From: Escarpia spicata
Lineage: Eukaryota; Annelida; Polychaeta; Sabellida; Siboglinidae
Assembly (NCBI GenBank): GCA_963995525.1
Contig: OZ023213.1
Location: forward strand, 21,751,921-21,815,920
Length of the DNA stretch: 64,000 nucleotides
Direction: 5' to 3'
Below are positions 32,345 to 46,900 of the stretch, one piece after another (the stretch's first letter is position 1; the number at the start of each line of letters is the position of its first letter). A model generated the notes under the pieces. It ran no database searches. It had not been told where the DNA came from and worked only from the letters and a program-made list of their open reading frames with translations. Both the position numbers and the translations under genes were made by a program.

Positions 32345-33230
32345 AACAATGTGTCGCAAATAAATCGACATTTTTTCAAGCATTGCTCCAATTTGGGAAG
32401 GTTATCATCACTACTTTCACTGATAGCTTCAATCATTCTACAGTTCTTGTATCCTGTGTCTTCCTTAATTACACATATCATAGCACAGTTTTACCTGACT
32501 GAGGCTGGCTCTAGTTCGCCTCGTGACATTGGTAGCCTACTGCCACCGTCAGGTGACCTATCAAATTGCGAGAACAGCGAAATATCATGCTGATCATCCA
32601 CGTGTTCCATCCAACCAGGTATTGATGTGAAACTACGTAGGCCTACAGTTATGCAAGCTCTAGACGTATCCTATGGGTGTTAATGTTTCTATAGGAGCGT
32701 ACATACACTTTCGCAAGGTTGTTAATCAATTTTTAGCGACGGAACATCCGGCAGACAACCGCGTCTTGGTGCATGGCATGCAACAAAACGATATATCACT
32801 ACTGTCATAAACACACTATATACCCACGTGTGACGTTATTGACCCCCAATATTGGGCATGTGTGCGTGGGAACTCTGTGAAGTAACACTAAAGTATACCT
32901 CCATCAACACCATCTTATGAATTGCTCGACAGCGTGGCTGCTATGACAACTGTCAACTATACTATAGCATAAATCCGCTGGCTATAATTTTACGAAATAA
33001 TTGTTTTAAAACATGCCCCATTTAGTTGGAGATAAATTGAGCAATATTAGGAAAGCACTACTTATGATAGTGGTTTGATTGTTTATTTATTAAGTTTACC
33101 AGTCGAGTATGTTTTGTATAGGCCTAATTACAATGTGCTAATGCATTATGGTATTTTCGTTAAGTAAAAATAAATCCTAAATGAAAGTATGATTCGTAAT
33201 TTTATAGGCGTCTTATTCGTTACGAGAACT
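32345..33230. other. Intergenic, nothing recognised
   Basis: AT-rich host DNA; no gene or repeat that I can support. Confidence 0.4.
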
Positions 33231-33237
33231 AGTCAAA

Positions 33238-33430
33238 CAGGGCGGGCGGGCGGTCGGGTGGGCGGGCGGGCGGGCGGGCGGTCCGGCGGACGTTTTGCAT
33301 ACGTGTGTTCGTATGTGCCTATTGTTTGTTTGGTTATTTGTGCATGTGTGTGGGCTCGTGTGTGGGCTCGTGTGTGTAAACTATACGCGTTTTCATGCAC
33401 GCATGCGTGCATTCATCCGTGCATGCATGC

Positions 33431-33503
<73 letters not shown>

Positions 33504-33505
33504 TC
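33238..33505. repeat. (GGGC)n and (GTGC)n microsatellites
   Basis: GGGCGGGCGGTC block at 33238-33292 and about 18 GTGC tetramers at 33430-33505. Confidence 0.9.
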
Positions 33506-33895
33506 ATCAGCTTTATGCAAAATCTCCCCACATTATGCTTTTGTGGAACTACCCTCGCCTAGGAGTTGGACTGGCGATTTTTTTAATATATTACAACATA
33601 TTTCTGGCCACATGTGATATGAATATCACGTGTACGTAGGCCTCCTAGGCATGCGGTTTGTTCAATTCGGTGCAGGTCATATTTAATTCGTTGCTATTGA
33701 CACTGGCATTTACTTGACGACCGACCTTCGAACAATTGCTACCCACGTGATGTTTATAAATAGCGGCTTTACATAAACATGTGGCCCCAACATGGCCGGC
33801 GCTCACCGTGACGACCGTGGGAAAATAATAACAACAACAAGGCGGTTGAGGCACAGGACAGTTGATTTTCAAATGAAAATAGAAACATACAACAT

Positions 33896-34032
33896 TATAT
33901 ATATATGTATATATATATATATATATGTGTATATATATATATGTATATATATATATATGTATATATATATATGTATATATATATATATACATGTATGTGT
34001 ATATATATATACATATATATATATACATATAA
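33896..34032. repeat. (TA)n microsatellite with TG/CA interruptions
   Basis: Alternating TA with regularly placed TGTATA words. The Tyr/Ile frames here are artefacts. Confidence 0.93.
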
Positions 34033-34459
34033 ACGCTGGACACGGCAAAGTCCGCGTGTGCAGTTTTCAGTAAAATTGGATCGTCATTTTGAACGATATG
34101 GGTTTATGTTTAGCTGTTTCAATTGAACATGCCTTAGTAGAGGCATAGAAATTGTTTTATATGCACATCGCATGAAATGACTTGATGGCTTAATGTCAAA
34201 AACAGTAGTTCACACTGTGTCGGACGTGATAATAATAATATTATAGTTTATTTGATACAGCGCCAGATCCACTTTTAAATGCGCCTACAATGCTTCCAAG
34301 TTAGCGTAGGAATATATCGATTGTCTTGAATAGGCACAACAGGTATTCTGTGGGCCTGCGTACTATTCCTAAACGATGCAATATACAAACTAACCATTTG
34401 CAATTACAAACAGCAATATCACATTAGTGGTTTAGTCAGTGTCATGTTTTCTAGGGATT

Positions 34460-35360
34460 TGTAACGAACTCAACGACTCAGCCTCGTGTATTCACCGGAA
34501 CAACTTTATTGTACTCCCTAGTGCAAAACACGCACAGCCACAAGTTGTGCTGCCTTTCGAAACCGTTACAACGATAACGTGCAATGCGAAGGCGCATAGC
34601 TATACATAATACTTCCCCAACCTTAAATGAAGAACTTAATCAATTTAATCACAACTACAGTCCAAGTAGTATGTAGCATAATAGCGTGCGTTTTCTTCCT
34701 GAACAACAATAAAAGTCACATTGAAAGTCAAAATCCAGCACAACAAAATTCACTACTAATCTCTAGTGTGAAAACTATAAAGTCTGAAAATAACTTGTTA
34801 CTAAGAACACTGATGATGTTCGAATCAGCTCTGTAACAATTACAAATCAAGTTTTATAACAGGTTTTGGAACACGGCTTGAAAGTCGAAGAGGCATGTCA
34901 CTGGTTGGTGTATCCTGCTTAGCAGGGCTTTGAGCAACCACGGGTGTGTTAACTTGTGGTTGACTGCGTCTGCCAGGAGTTTGAATCACAGCAGCAGGTC
35001 TGGTCGGATCTGTGTTTGTTTACCAGCCAGTAATCCGACCTGTAGCTCCTGATAAGAATAGACAAGATGGTGTCTAAGCGTTGCGCAACGGGGTTGTCCT
35101 AGATCTGTGTTGGTGCTTACGTTGCTCCGGTGTTCTCGTGTGGTGGAGACGACCCGGCAGATGCATCCTCCTGCACTGGTAGTGATCTTGTAATAACCTT
35201 ATTATAATCGATGTTTGTATATGTGCGACGATGTTAACGTTTTCCTCGTACACGGCTTGAACATCGAGCGCCAAACTTTCAGGGATTAATCTACGATCTC
35301 CTGTCGGGGTTTGTGCGTAACATCTATATATTTTTTTCTTCAAAAATACCTCATACATGT
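34460..35360 (-). mobile_element. Remnant 3' end of a Gypsy-like LTR retrotransposon
   Basis: Read on the minus strand: broken polyprotein pieces (35358-34846), with a last frame ending SSRVPKPVIKLDL at stop 34840-34842, in the style of an integrase tail. Then a purine tract aaggttggggaag (34612-34624) and an LTR-like segment to about 34460 ending ttcgttaca, with AATAAA inside. Frameshifts and the absence of RT or protease make it a fossil. The LTR left edge is uncertain. Confidence 0.5.
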
Positions 35361-36935
35361 CAAGATTCTAACCTTTTAAGTTTTATGAAGTAAATCAGTT
35401 GTTCGGAGCATAATACGTAATGTGTGCGTAAATGTAGTAGTAGTAATAATAATAATGATTATTATTAATTTTGTGCCTATATCCTTGGAACCAAGCTCAG
35501 AGGCGCATCAAAATGAACATCTTTGGTCAATGTTTAAATCGATAAGCAGTATTAAAGTTATGAACAGACTGATGGATTCGCTAAGAAGCTAAGGTGGATA
35601 AGCAATTAACGTTTAAATGACGGCGACATAAATGTGTAGTATGTTCAACTGCTCTAACACTAAGACGGAGCAAATTCCAAAACGAAACAACCTAGTTCCA
35701 ATATTAGTATCGCTATATGTGCTCGCATTAAGTTCGCAAAGTTAAAACTTTTTCACACAAAACAAATTGCTTCGGTGGCGCCGCTTTGCGAAAAAAACTG
35801 ATACTAATCCACATTAAATTGACGTCGTTGGCAATGTGTGTATCGTCTGAAGTTCAACACCACGGTTTGGGGGATGGTGGTTACTTGAACCAATACCAAT
35901 CGTATACCTTTTTGAATTTGAGAACATATGAGACACCCCTTATTACCTGTGATGGATCCGCCCGAATTAATCTCATTTGCACGCGTTTGAGGATCTCAAA
36001 ACCAACCTCGAGGCTCTCCAAAAAGCTCAAACTGCACCTCCCCTTGAGACTCGCCAAAACTTGTTACACCCCAAAATGCACCCACCCTTCCCTAAATATT
36101 AGGGGCTAATCCTATCTCATCTCCAGCCCCCACCGTCAAAAATTTATATCTCAAATACAACGTAATAGCCATCGTACCTTTGTGAAATGCATCGCCCACG
36201 AATTTACCAAAGCGGTGGCGGAGTAACGAAAGTAATCATACATGACCTAAGCTCATGTCCGAATAATTTGTGTTCCTCTACCAGCTGAACGGGGACCGTT
36301 TCACTAAGTAGATAATAAAGGCATAAAGAAAGATCATCGTTAAACAGAATCCGTAGTTAAAATGGAGGAGCGTTTTAAATTTGGTTTCACTAACGTGCTC
36401 ATTAAGCCCATCACAAGCTGAGCGGCACTATTTCCAAATAGTCGAAAAATGTCTTTAAAATGTCCCGTTGACCGCTCGTCAACCACATACGAGTTTCATG
36501 AATGGGTGAAGAAGCGAAAGGTAATTGTACAAAAGACGCACCGTATAAGCGGGACACTATTTCTGTATGCTTTGTGTTTCCGCGCCAACAACCTCGCCGA
36601 ATACAGCAATGGATAACCTGTAGGTGTGCATTTTCAATTCTATACAACGTAAATATGCTCAACTTTGAACTGTAAATGGCAAACGTGGACTCAAGATTGT
36701 TTAAAATGGGGTCTATGTTTTGTTTGTGCGCGGTGTAACTTTGCCGTTACGTCTTATGGCGTTAATAATGCGCGTTTGTAAAATCGTTTATAATTATGTT
36801 CTTTGGCCGTTTCTTTGAAGCATTCTTAGTAAAACCCAAGTTTTGGTTGAGATCATTGTGAAGGGCGATTTTAAGTGTGAAATCTGGCTTATGTAAGTTT
36901 AGTTATGAGCTAATAAGAATGTATTGTTAGTGAAG
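35361..36935. other. Intergenic, dispersed repeat only
   Basis: Contains the cttgagactcgccaaaac repeat relative (35995-36060). No gene recognised. Confidence 0.4.
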
Positions 36936-36939
36936 CGAA

Positions 36940-37362
36940 CATTCCGACTGAATGGCCGACTGCGATTCCAACCATGTGCCAGTGCGAGCACGTCCCGACT
37001 GAATGGCAGACTGCGATTCCGACCATGTGCCAGTGCGAGCACGTCCCGACTGAATGGCCGACTGCGATTCCGACCATGTGCCAGTGCGAACACGTCCCGA
37101 CTGAATGGCAGACTGCGATTCCGACCATGTGCCAGTGCGAGCACGTCCCGACTGAATGGCAGACTGCGATTCCGACCATGTGCCAGTGCGAGCACGTCCC
37201 GACTGAATGGCAGACTGCGATTCCGACCATGTGCCAGTGCGAGCACGTCCCGACTGAATGGCAGACTGCGATTCCGACCATGTGCCAGTGCGAGCACGTC
37301 CCGACTGAATGGCAGACTGCGATTCCGACCATGTGCCAGTGCGAGCACGTCCCGACTGAAAC
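36940..37362. repeat. 51-bp minisatellite, about 8 copies
   Basis: Unit cccgactgaatggcagactg / cgattccgaccatgtgccag / tgcgagcacgt. Copies are almost identical; 51 bp is 17 codons, so several frames stay open on both strands. It runs directly into a LINE-like fragment. Confidence 0.95.
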
Positions 37363-37660
37363 TGAAGAAAAGGAAAAGAGCAACAAAGAACATGAAACTA
37401 GACATGAATATACTAAAATCAGATTCAGCTATCAAAGAGAAATTCAATGTAGCAGTACAAAACAGTTTCAATGTTCTGAATGACATTCAAGATGTTGACG
37501 ACCAATGGGAACAAATGAAGGAATCAATCACACAGGCCGCAGAAGAAAGCATTCCTAAGCAGTGCAGAAAAGCAACGAAAAAATGCTTTCAGGATGCTCC
37601 CATATGCAACAAATGGACAAAATGCAGCTTATGCACGCACAGGCTGGTTTGTACTGGTCT
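37363..37660 (+). mobile_element. LINE ORF2 linker fragment
   Basis: Frame continuing LKKRKRATKNMKLDMNILKS, then AIKEKFNVAVQNSFNVLND and a WEQMKESITQAAEESIPK block. This is the style of the segment between endonuclease and reverse transcriptase in RTE-type LINEs. No catalytic motif remains. Confidence 0.6.
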
Positions 37661-39022
37661 TGCGCACAAACTTTAATAAATTCATAATCTAGACCAATTT
37701 TTGGTGTACCGATGAAAAGTAATACTTTACTAGGGATAAATAATTTGATATCACAAATATATATGCATATGTAACATGAGCTTTAATCGCCAGATGTATC
37801 CCACAACTACAATTCAAAAACCTAAGTTAATCTGTGCAAAGCTACATAAACCAAACACTGGTGAAAATCCGAGTAAACATGTAAAATAAAACACCAGTTT
37901 TATAATAAACAATCACGTGCATTTTAAGCTGTCAAATATTCAAACTCAATACCATACAACAAGATCCATTCGCAATACAGTTTCATGGAATGTTTGTGTC
38001 TTACATAATCAACACTACGGTTTCCCTTCGTGCTAAACCAGCGTTACAACTCTGTAGTAAAATGTATAAGAGATACATTATAAATTTGTATACGCCAACC
38101 TTTGTTGTTCTGCCCTTTTACCAGACGGCAGCACTTTCGTGTTCAGCTGATCTACCAGGTGGCACCACAAGTTCAGGCATTTCACCATATAATACACAGA
38201 ACTTTGCTCCAGTCCTGATTGCTCAAATAATATCCATATTTTATCAAACTAATTGGAAATAAAACTATATGCATTTGACAGAGACATATACTGTAACATA
38301 TTCATACTTAAAACTACATAACTGTTTAATGAATCTTAAAATATCAACAAAAGTTTGGCTAGTTATGAACATGTTAGTTTTTTTGCAATCGGGAGGAAAG
38401 TTATCCTACTCCACTAAAAAACATGCTGCAGTTAACAATTATTTGGCAGTCAATACATTTACATGGCAATTTCTCAAAACATAACTAAGAATATCTGATA
38501 AATGGAAATTAACAAAAATATGACTGTTTTTCACTGCACAAAATTATCTAATGACAAAAGTCTTGTAAAATAAATTCATAACACCAGTCTCCATTTCATC
38601 AAAGTTCCAATACCAAACTGGTGAACACACAATGTGGGTGATAATGCTGATAATTAGACCAAAACACCAAACAATCTGTTTCATACAGATTATCCTGATT
38701 CAACAGAGATTTGTTTTAAATTATTGGAAACATGAGAAAGTACACATTATCATGTGTTATTGCAAAAGTTTAAAATTGAATGACAAATGTTTCACGTTTA
38801 ACATTTCAAGTACAACTTATCAAAACAAGGACAACAAACAAAACAGCATACAAGGTGCACAAATGTTACAACTTCCTGCACAATTGATTGTGGCTATAAA
38901 TAAGTTACCTTATAAACTGAACTGAAACAAAATTTACACCTTTATAAGAAACACTGTCTTCACTCGTTTTGCAGTGAGGGCATCAACCTTCCAGGAAAGG
39001 GTGTTACTAAAATGAGACCGAT
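37661..39022. other. Downstream flank of UXS1, no other gene
   Basis: AT-rich. Probably includes the UXS1 3' UTR on the minus strand, but no single poly(A) site stands out. Confidence 0.4.
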
Positions 39023-39124
39023 TTAAATTTCTGGTAGGAACACATTTCGTTCATCATGTCTACGTCGTTTCAGTTCATTTCTGAAGTATTCCACGGTCCG
39101 GTTGATTCCATCCAGCATCCCAAC
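39023..39124 (-). CDS. UXS1: UXS1 terminal coding exon
   Basis: 33 codons plus TAA (39023-39025). [20 protein letters not shown]. Acceptor ctattttgtag. Confidence 0.93.
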   Translation of the reverse strand, partial: VGMLDGINRTVEYFRNELKRRRHDERNVFLPEI

Positions 39125-42100
39125 CTACAAAATAGATCAATAATAGTAAAGATATAGCCACAAAAAAACACTTAAAAAATGAATATATAACAATGTTCAT
39201 TGGTTAGATATATATGATTATTTTCAAACAATGTGACATTTCATTTAGTAATATTCATAACATCTTGGCAGGTTAAAAATAGCACCCATATAGGATCGGG
39301 CAAGCATTTAGTTATAAAAATGCCATTTTTGACATAATACAACTTTTTTATTAATAGGTTGAATCTCGTAATATTACACATATTCAAGGGCAACAACATA
39401 TACGATAAGTATCCAAAATATGAGTTGGATGTGAATGATAGTTTTTGAGATATCAGGTTTTGAAAATTAGGAAATGTGTTGTTTCGGCAGTTTAGCTCCT
39501 GGCAAGAGACAACAAAATGTAACTTAGGCAAATAAAAATATGAAAAAAATGGAAGATAAATTTCATATGTGGACATTGCAATAAGTTTCATTAAGATATT
39601 ACATATTGTTTGGTTTTTATTTGACTTTTGTTGTGACTGGTTTTCCTTTCCCCGATTACCATTGGTCAGGGAAAAAAAGGCCAAAACACCAATGTATTTC
39701 CGCCGGGCGGACATATGCATAGCAGCATGTTTGCTGACAGTCCTCTTGTCGACTCATTTACTGTATTTTGTTATTCATGAACTCATATGCGTTTCAATAT
39801 TTAAAGCATCTTAGGGATAACACGCAGCGAAAATGTCATACATTGTTTAGTAAATGTCCAGTTAATGACGAGTATCGCGCGCCCCTCACACCAAAGGTCG
39901 ACTAGTTCAACCGTCCATTGCGAACGTGATGTGGATTAGCCTATTTTATCATAATGGGGAGATCCTCGTTCAACAATAAACAAATACTCAAATTATTCAC
40001 TACATTTATCAATATAATATATGTTATGTTGATTGTATTTGTTTGAAATTAAATACCACAATACGCCGAAATGTCTTACAAACGGTTATAATAATACATT
40101 AGTAACTTCCGCATTGCGAGCTATCAAAGCCACGCTAAGCATCGATACTCCGGAAAATTTGCAAAACATTCACCTTTTTAGTGTCGGCGCTGCCACAAAT
40201 CAAATGTAATCTTCACAAAAAACAAACCATATTGCAAATTTCATGCCGAATCAATGGTGCTACTAGGCGTATTTTTGTGAAATGGGAAAGTTTTAACTAA
40301 AAACATGACCGCCACGCAAATGTTTAGTTGTTTACATGCAACTGGTGGCGCTGCTGAAACCGCACTAAGCGTCAACACTTGAGGAAAATTCACAAATTAT
40401 CTTCACAAAAGAACATTTATTTTATTGCAAAGTTCATTCCGAATCGATTGGTGCTACATACTAGGCATACTTTTGTGAAATGGTGAAGTTTTTACTAAAA
40501 GTATGACCACCACGCAAAGGCTTGTGTTTACATGCGATTGGCAGCGGCTGCCGAATCCGCACTACGTGTCAATACACGGGGAAAATTTTAAAAGCTTTTT
40601 AGTGAGGCGCGGCTTCAAATAAAATGTAATCTTCATAAGACAACATCAGTTTTATTGAAAATTTAATTCCGAATCGATTGATACTACACACTAGACGTAC
40701 TTTTGTGAAATGGTGAAGTTGTTACTAAAATCATGACCGCCCCGCTAAGGCTTGTGCTTACATGCATGTTTTATTCATTCAGATTAGTGTGTATCTCAAA
40801 TTTATTTTAAAAATAAACTTTATTCTTGTTGAATCGGACAAAAATTTACACTGCGCGAGGTCTGTGAAGATAGCATAGTTTTAGAGAAATTTCTCGATCT
40901 GTTTGAAACGTGCAGCGTTACGCTCAGCGCCAGCGTAACAACATAGCATCTTAGAACAGGCAGCATGTCGCCACGGCCAGTTACTCATGGTTTCATACGT
41001 TTCTTTGGAAGCTTGCTGAACGCGTAATTGTGGAGTTATCAGAACAAAATTTGATACATAAACAGAACATATAATGATGTTTGTTAAGATGTAATTTTAT
41101 TCAACTACCTGGTTTACCAGTGTCTGGGAAGGACAGTCAGAACTAGGGGCAGTTTCAATGAAAAATCCCTGCCCAAGCCTAACCCATACAAAACATATTT
41201 ACAGAGGAAACTCTCTATTAAGGACAGGGCCAAAGTGACCTGAATAACAAGGTGACCATGATTTCCTACCCTTTCTTTTATTTAAATAACTTGGACAGTA
41301 ATAAGGATATCTTAATTGAGAGGTGGCTGCACTACCAAGGTGAAGCAAGGTTCGACTGTGCGATCATAATCTTTCAGGTAGTTGAACATAGGGATAGGTC
41401 TTTATTTATCATGGAACGGAGGCATCTGGGAACTGCCTCGATTTAACACCCAACCCACACACTAATTCTGTCCATCCCCCAGTCAGACTCCCATTTTGTA
41501 TATTAGAAAACTAAATTATTGTTGGCAAAATTCCGTGCACTGTAAATTGAGCCACCCCCAATGTCCAACACTGAAATCCATCCCACCCCAAAAATACGTG
41601 GACCCACCTCTGATTGCCCACACACTGGTAAATTATCATTGCTTCCTTACCTGAATTTATATTTTTCTAAATGTCACAAGTTTATATTCCGAGTGCAAGT
41701 GATAAACTGTCAACTGACAATTACTGTTTGAGTGTTAAATGTAATAGCACAGGATCAGGGATCATCTCCGAACATTGATGTCTGATATCAGATTAAATTA
41801 CTTGTTTGGGGAGGGGGGGTTTCATCTGGCATCCGACTTGATATTTTATGGTTCGGACCGATACTGTTAATATACTGATATCATCATACCAATACTTACA
41901 AACTTTTGTCTGAGGAAAGTAATTTTGTCTGATATCGAACACAGACATTCTGCGAAGATCCCTTACTGTGATTTAAACTGACATTTCTAGTAAAAGTACT
42001 TAAATGGTGGTAAACTCACAAAGGATCTGGTTACCGTAAACTGTCCTTATCATTAATTGGTGACATTTTATGATCACTTCTAGCTCTAGTCATCTGACGT

Positions 42101-43912
42101 TAACATATCAAATTCCATGCTATAATTTCTCTAGCCTACCCGGTATATCCAGAACAGTCTTTTTTTATTGTGGTTCAATATGGCCTGTTGCAACACAAAT
42201 AATGGGCAGCAAATATATAATCCTCTTCAATTCTTGTTTAACCATAAATGAAGAAAATATTTTGTTTATGAACAAACTGTGTTATACCTTTGACATTTTG
42301 AACACCATATGCAATGAAACCAGTCTCCCATTTTGTAGATTTTAAAAGAAACTATTGTTGGAAACATTAGGTGAACTGAAAATTGACCCACCCCAAATCT
42401 CCAACACTGAAAGCTAAACCCGCCCAAATGATGTGCACTGATAACTGGGCCTACCTTTGATTCCTCTGGCCCACCCCACTGATAAATTACAACTGCTTCC
42501 TAGCCTGAATTGTTTTCTATTTTTAATGTACGCAGACTTATATTCTTGAGTGCAACTGGGTAACTGTCAACTGGCTTTTACTGTTTGATAAACATAATAG
42601 CATAGAATTCCTGCTAAAGAATACTTAAATGGTCATAAAATCCCGTAAGATCTGGTTACTGTGAACCATCCATGTCCATAATATGTGACATTTTATTATC
42701 AAACATATCAAATTCCCTGCTATCATTTCTCCAGCCATCATAGAACCATCTTTTTTGGATGTCGACCAATTCGGGCAGTTGTTTAACCATAGACAAACAA
42801 AACACGTTGTTTATTAACACAAGATGTCATCTCTGGCGATGTGAGTACTTATCCTGAAAATCATGAAATTACTTATTGTCTTACATTTACCAGAAATAAC
42901 AAATGTAATGTCAAACTGAGGCAGTCAAAGTGCATTACTTTTGATGCTACGGACTTCCAACAAAAGTTAGCAGATTCTTTTACATAGATCTATCTGGTAC
43001 ATCATGTAGTTTGACAGATGGTAATCAGTGTTCAAAATATACACTGAAACTGACCACCTACGATGCAAGCTTCCAGAGAAACGTATGAATCCACGATTAA
43101 CTGGCCGTGGCGACATGCTACCTGTTCTAAGATGCTACGTTGTTGCACTGTGTCAGTAACTTTATTGAGTTATTAGTCCATGTGATCACCTATTTTCCAT
43201 GAAATTACTACTGGTATGCTTTACAACAGTATACATAAGATTATCGTAAAAACTAGACAGCGGAAGACACTATAAAAAACGAAATTTTCTTATTACGCAA
43301 CTATAAAATTCAACGTTTTGATGGGAACAGTTCTTCCTATGCTCACCTGATGGTCGAAACATCAATGCAAGTCGAATATCATAGTTGTGTAATAAGAAAA
43401 TTTTGTTATTTAAGTATTACTACAACATGACAAACATTTTCACGACTATAAAAAACTGTTTACAAAAATGTATTTTTGAATGTGGACCAGTAACTTTGCT
43501 GTCGGACCAGTAACGTTTTGATGTTGCTGGTCCAGTTGACCAACATCTTTTTTATGTAAAGGTCAAACACTCATGGTGATATTTAATCGCAATAGGAATG
43601 CTGCATGAAAACATAAATATGGACTTATAAGCTATTATACCAAATTAAAATTTTAAGGACAAAATACGGATTTCAACTAAAAACACGTGGCATTTTTATA
43701 ACGTAGCTCACCTTTGGTTCCCAGCCGAGGTATATCTTGGCTCGGGTAATGTCAGGTTTACGTCGCTTTGGGTCATCCTGCATTGCTGGTCTCAACTCTA
43801 TCTTGCTATGGTTGCCTGGAGAGAGAGACAACTGACGTCTTGACACAATCTCAACACATTGAACTATTGTCATTTATGCATTTATTATGCTGCTGCAACT
43901 GTGATATATACT

Positions 43913-43981
<69 letters not shown>

Positions 43982-46900
43982 GCTGTACATGACGTGATAT
44001 GTTTAACTGGTCTGCATATGTTACATCTATGAATATACATATATATATATATATCTATATATATAACCGTTGTCACAGCAAGTACGGACAATGCGGAAGT
44101 CAATGTTCGGCCACGTGTTATCATGCCCAAAGACAGCCCTGCACAACTGGCCTTGCAATTTGTCGTTGTCGGATCATGCCGGTACAGAGGCCGAGTCGGC
44201 AGGCACTCCACCAACCTGCTAGACCTACTGTGCTCGGACCTCAGAGTGATGGGTGTCAGGCTGAGGTCACGCAATGACATCAAGACTCTGAGAGAGCTGG
44301 TGGAAGACAGCACAGGATGGGGGAAACTTTGGGGGGACTGACTGCGACATTAATATGGTCCCCAGACTATTTATGTAGCAGGAACAGTATATCATTATCA
44401 TCATATATATATACATATATATATATATATATGTATACATGTAGCATACGCAGACAAGTTAAACATATCATGCCATGGGCGGCTCATCATGAATGACACC
44501 AGAAGTCATACAAACAGTTGGCAAAGAAAACAAATGCCTGGAGAATAGAAGGGAAAAGACAGGGAAACAAGAAGAGAGGAACAACGACTTACCAACTAGT
44601 TGGTTGATAATGATGGCAAAGTCTTTGATGGTGTGTTCGTCGGGGTTGCCGATGTTCACGGGCAGACTGTAGTTGCTGTTCATCAGGGCAATGAGGCCAC
44701 TGACGAGGTCACTCACGTACTGGAACGATCGTGTCTGCATGCCGTCTCCATACATCTACGGGAAATAAACCCAACAGTGACACCCCTGGAATGAATGCTA
44801 AGTGTATTGTGCTGACCCCATACATCTACAGGAAATAAACTGACAGTGACACCCCTAGACTGTAAGCTAAGTGTATCATGCGGTCAATATACAACTATGG
44901 GAAATAAACCGACAGTGATTATATATATATATATGTATGTATGGACTGCTTGCTAAGTGTATCATACTGTTCTGAGGACTGCTTGCTAAGTGTATCATGC
45001 CATTCCCATATATCTACATGCAACTACTTGAAAGTGACACCCCTGGACTGCATGCTAATTGTACACAATACCATGATTATAATTCACTATAACTATTGTT
45101 TCAGCTACAACAGTCACATGATTGTCTTTCTGCACAGAACGTAGTCTGCGATTTCATCTTCTCTTTCCATCTCTTCCACCACCTCTCTCTCTCTTTCCCC
45201 CTCTCTCTCTCCCTCTCTCTCCCTCTCCCCCTCTTTCTCTCCCTGTATCCCTCTCTTTCTCCCTCTCTCTTCCTGTATCCCTCTCTCTCCTTCTCCCTCT
45301 CCCTCTCTGTCCCTCTCTTTCTCTCCCTATCCCGTTGGTTTTTCATTTTCTCACACTATTCTCTGCCGTCTCCCCTGTGTCTACCTTTGGTTTCCTCTGT
45401 ATCTAACTATCTCTCTCTATTTCCCACAATCTCCCGAGTCCCTATCCCCCTATCCCCCTTTCTCTCCCTCTCTCCTATTCTCCTTCCACCACTTCCTCCC
45501 CATTTCCTCTCTTCCCCTTCTCTAGCTCTCTTCCCTCCCTGTCACTACCCTCTCCCTTTCCACCCTCTTGCCCTCAGTCTCATTCAAACACAGATCATTA
45601 ATATATAATACAATAGGTCACATGACACCATATACTCACTGTGATTGGATCGCTCTGTAGCGCCTGTATAATGAAGTTACTAACTACTCGGCCGTCATTC
45701 ATGTGCATGCGAGGTCCAAACGTGTTGAAGATACGCGCGACGCGCACTCGCACACGATCCTGAAGCCAGGTAACATACATTATTTCTTTTGCAAGTAAAA
45801 TTATGCCATGAATTCTATTCTCAGTACCTGATACAGAAAACCAGACTACTTTCTTTTTTGTTGTTGAAGAAATGCCATCACGTTTGACAGCGTAGACAGG
45901 GAGACTCTGTGGAAACTACTACGACATTATGGCATACCAACCAAACTGGTCAACCTGATTAAGAACAGTTATGAAGGAACAGGCTGCAGAGTAATCCATG
46001 GAGGACAGCAAACGAACCGCTTCCAAGTGAAGACTGGAGTTAGACAAGGCTGCCTGCTGTCTCCGTTCCTCTTTCTCCTGGCCATTGATTGGATACTGAA
46101 GACATGCACAACCCAGAGAAAAAATGGAATCCAGTGGACACTGTGGACGCAACTGGAGGACTTGGACTTTGCCGACGATCTGGCACTGTTGTCCCACAGC
46201 CACCAGCAGATGCAGGAGAAGACCACTGAACTGGCAGCCATCTCCTCACAAGTGGGTCTCAACATACATAAAGGAAAGACAAAGGTCCTCAAGGTTAATA
46301 CAGCCAGCACTGAGCCAGTCACACTGGAAGGGAGTGCACTTGAAGAGGTAGAGGCCTTCACATACCTGGGTAGCATCATCGACAAGCAGGTTGGCACAGA
46401 CGTGGATGTTAGAGCAAGGATTGGCAAGGCGAGAGGAGCATTTATACAGCTCAAGAACATCTGGAGCTCCAAAGTGTTGTCATTACACACGAAGATCCGA
46501 CTGTTTAACTCCAACGTGAAGCCAGTCCTACTGTATGGAGCAGAGACATGGAGGACAACTAACACCACCACCAAGAAAGTACAGACCTTCATCAACAACT
46601 GTCTAAGAAGAATCCTCCAGCTGGCCAGACACCATCAGCAACATTGACTTGTGGAGGAGGATACACCAACTGTCTGCCGAAGATGAAATAAGAAGAAGAC
46701 GATGGGGATGGATTGGTCACACGCTCCGGAAACCAGCATCAACTATCACCAGACAGGCTCTGACATGGAACCCATAATTCAGGAGAAAAAGAGGTCATCC
46801 AAAGAACACGTGGCGAAGGGACCTCCATGCAGACATCAAGAAGACAGGACACACTTGGAGACAGCTTGAAACAAGAGCCCAGGACAGAGGACTCTGGAGA

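Noticed and set aside
32209..32593. Small frames crossing the right Polinton boundary
   Set aside because: They span the terminal repeat and the insertion junction and have no conserved content.
36924..37483. Three overlapping repeat proteins on both strands
   Set aside because: A 51-bp unit keeps several frames open at once; this is repeat geometry, not genes.
45096..45608. 170-residue Ser/Leu/Pro-rich protein
   Set aside because: Translation of a CT-rich low-complexity tract in a UXS1 intron.
46027..46647. Functional reverse transcriptase gene
   Set aside because: It is 5'-truncated, frame-broken near 46640 and bounded by a target duplication; a dead LINE copy.
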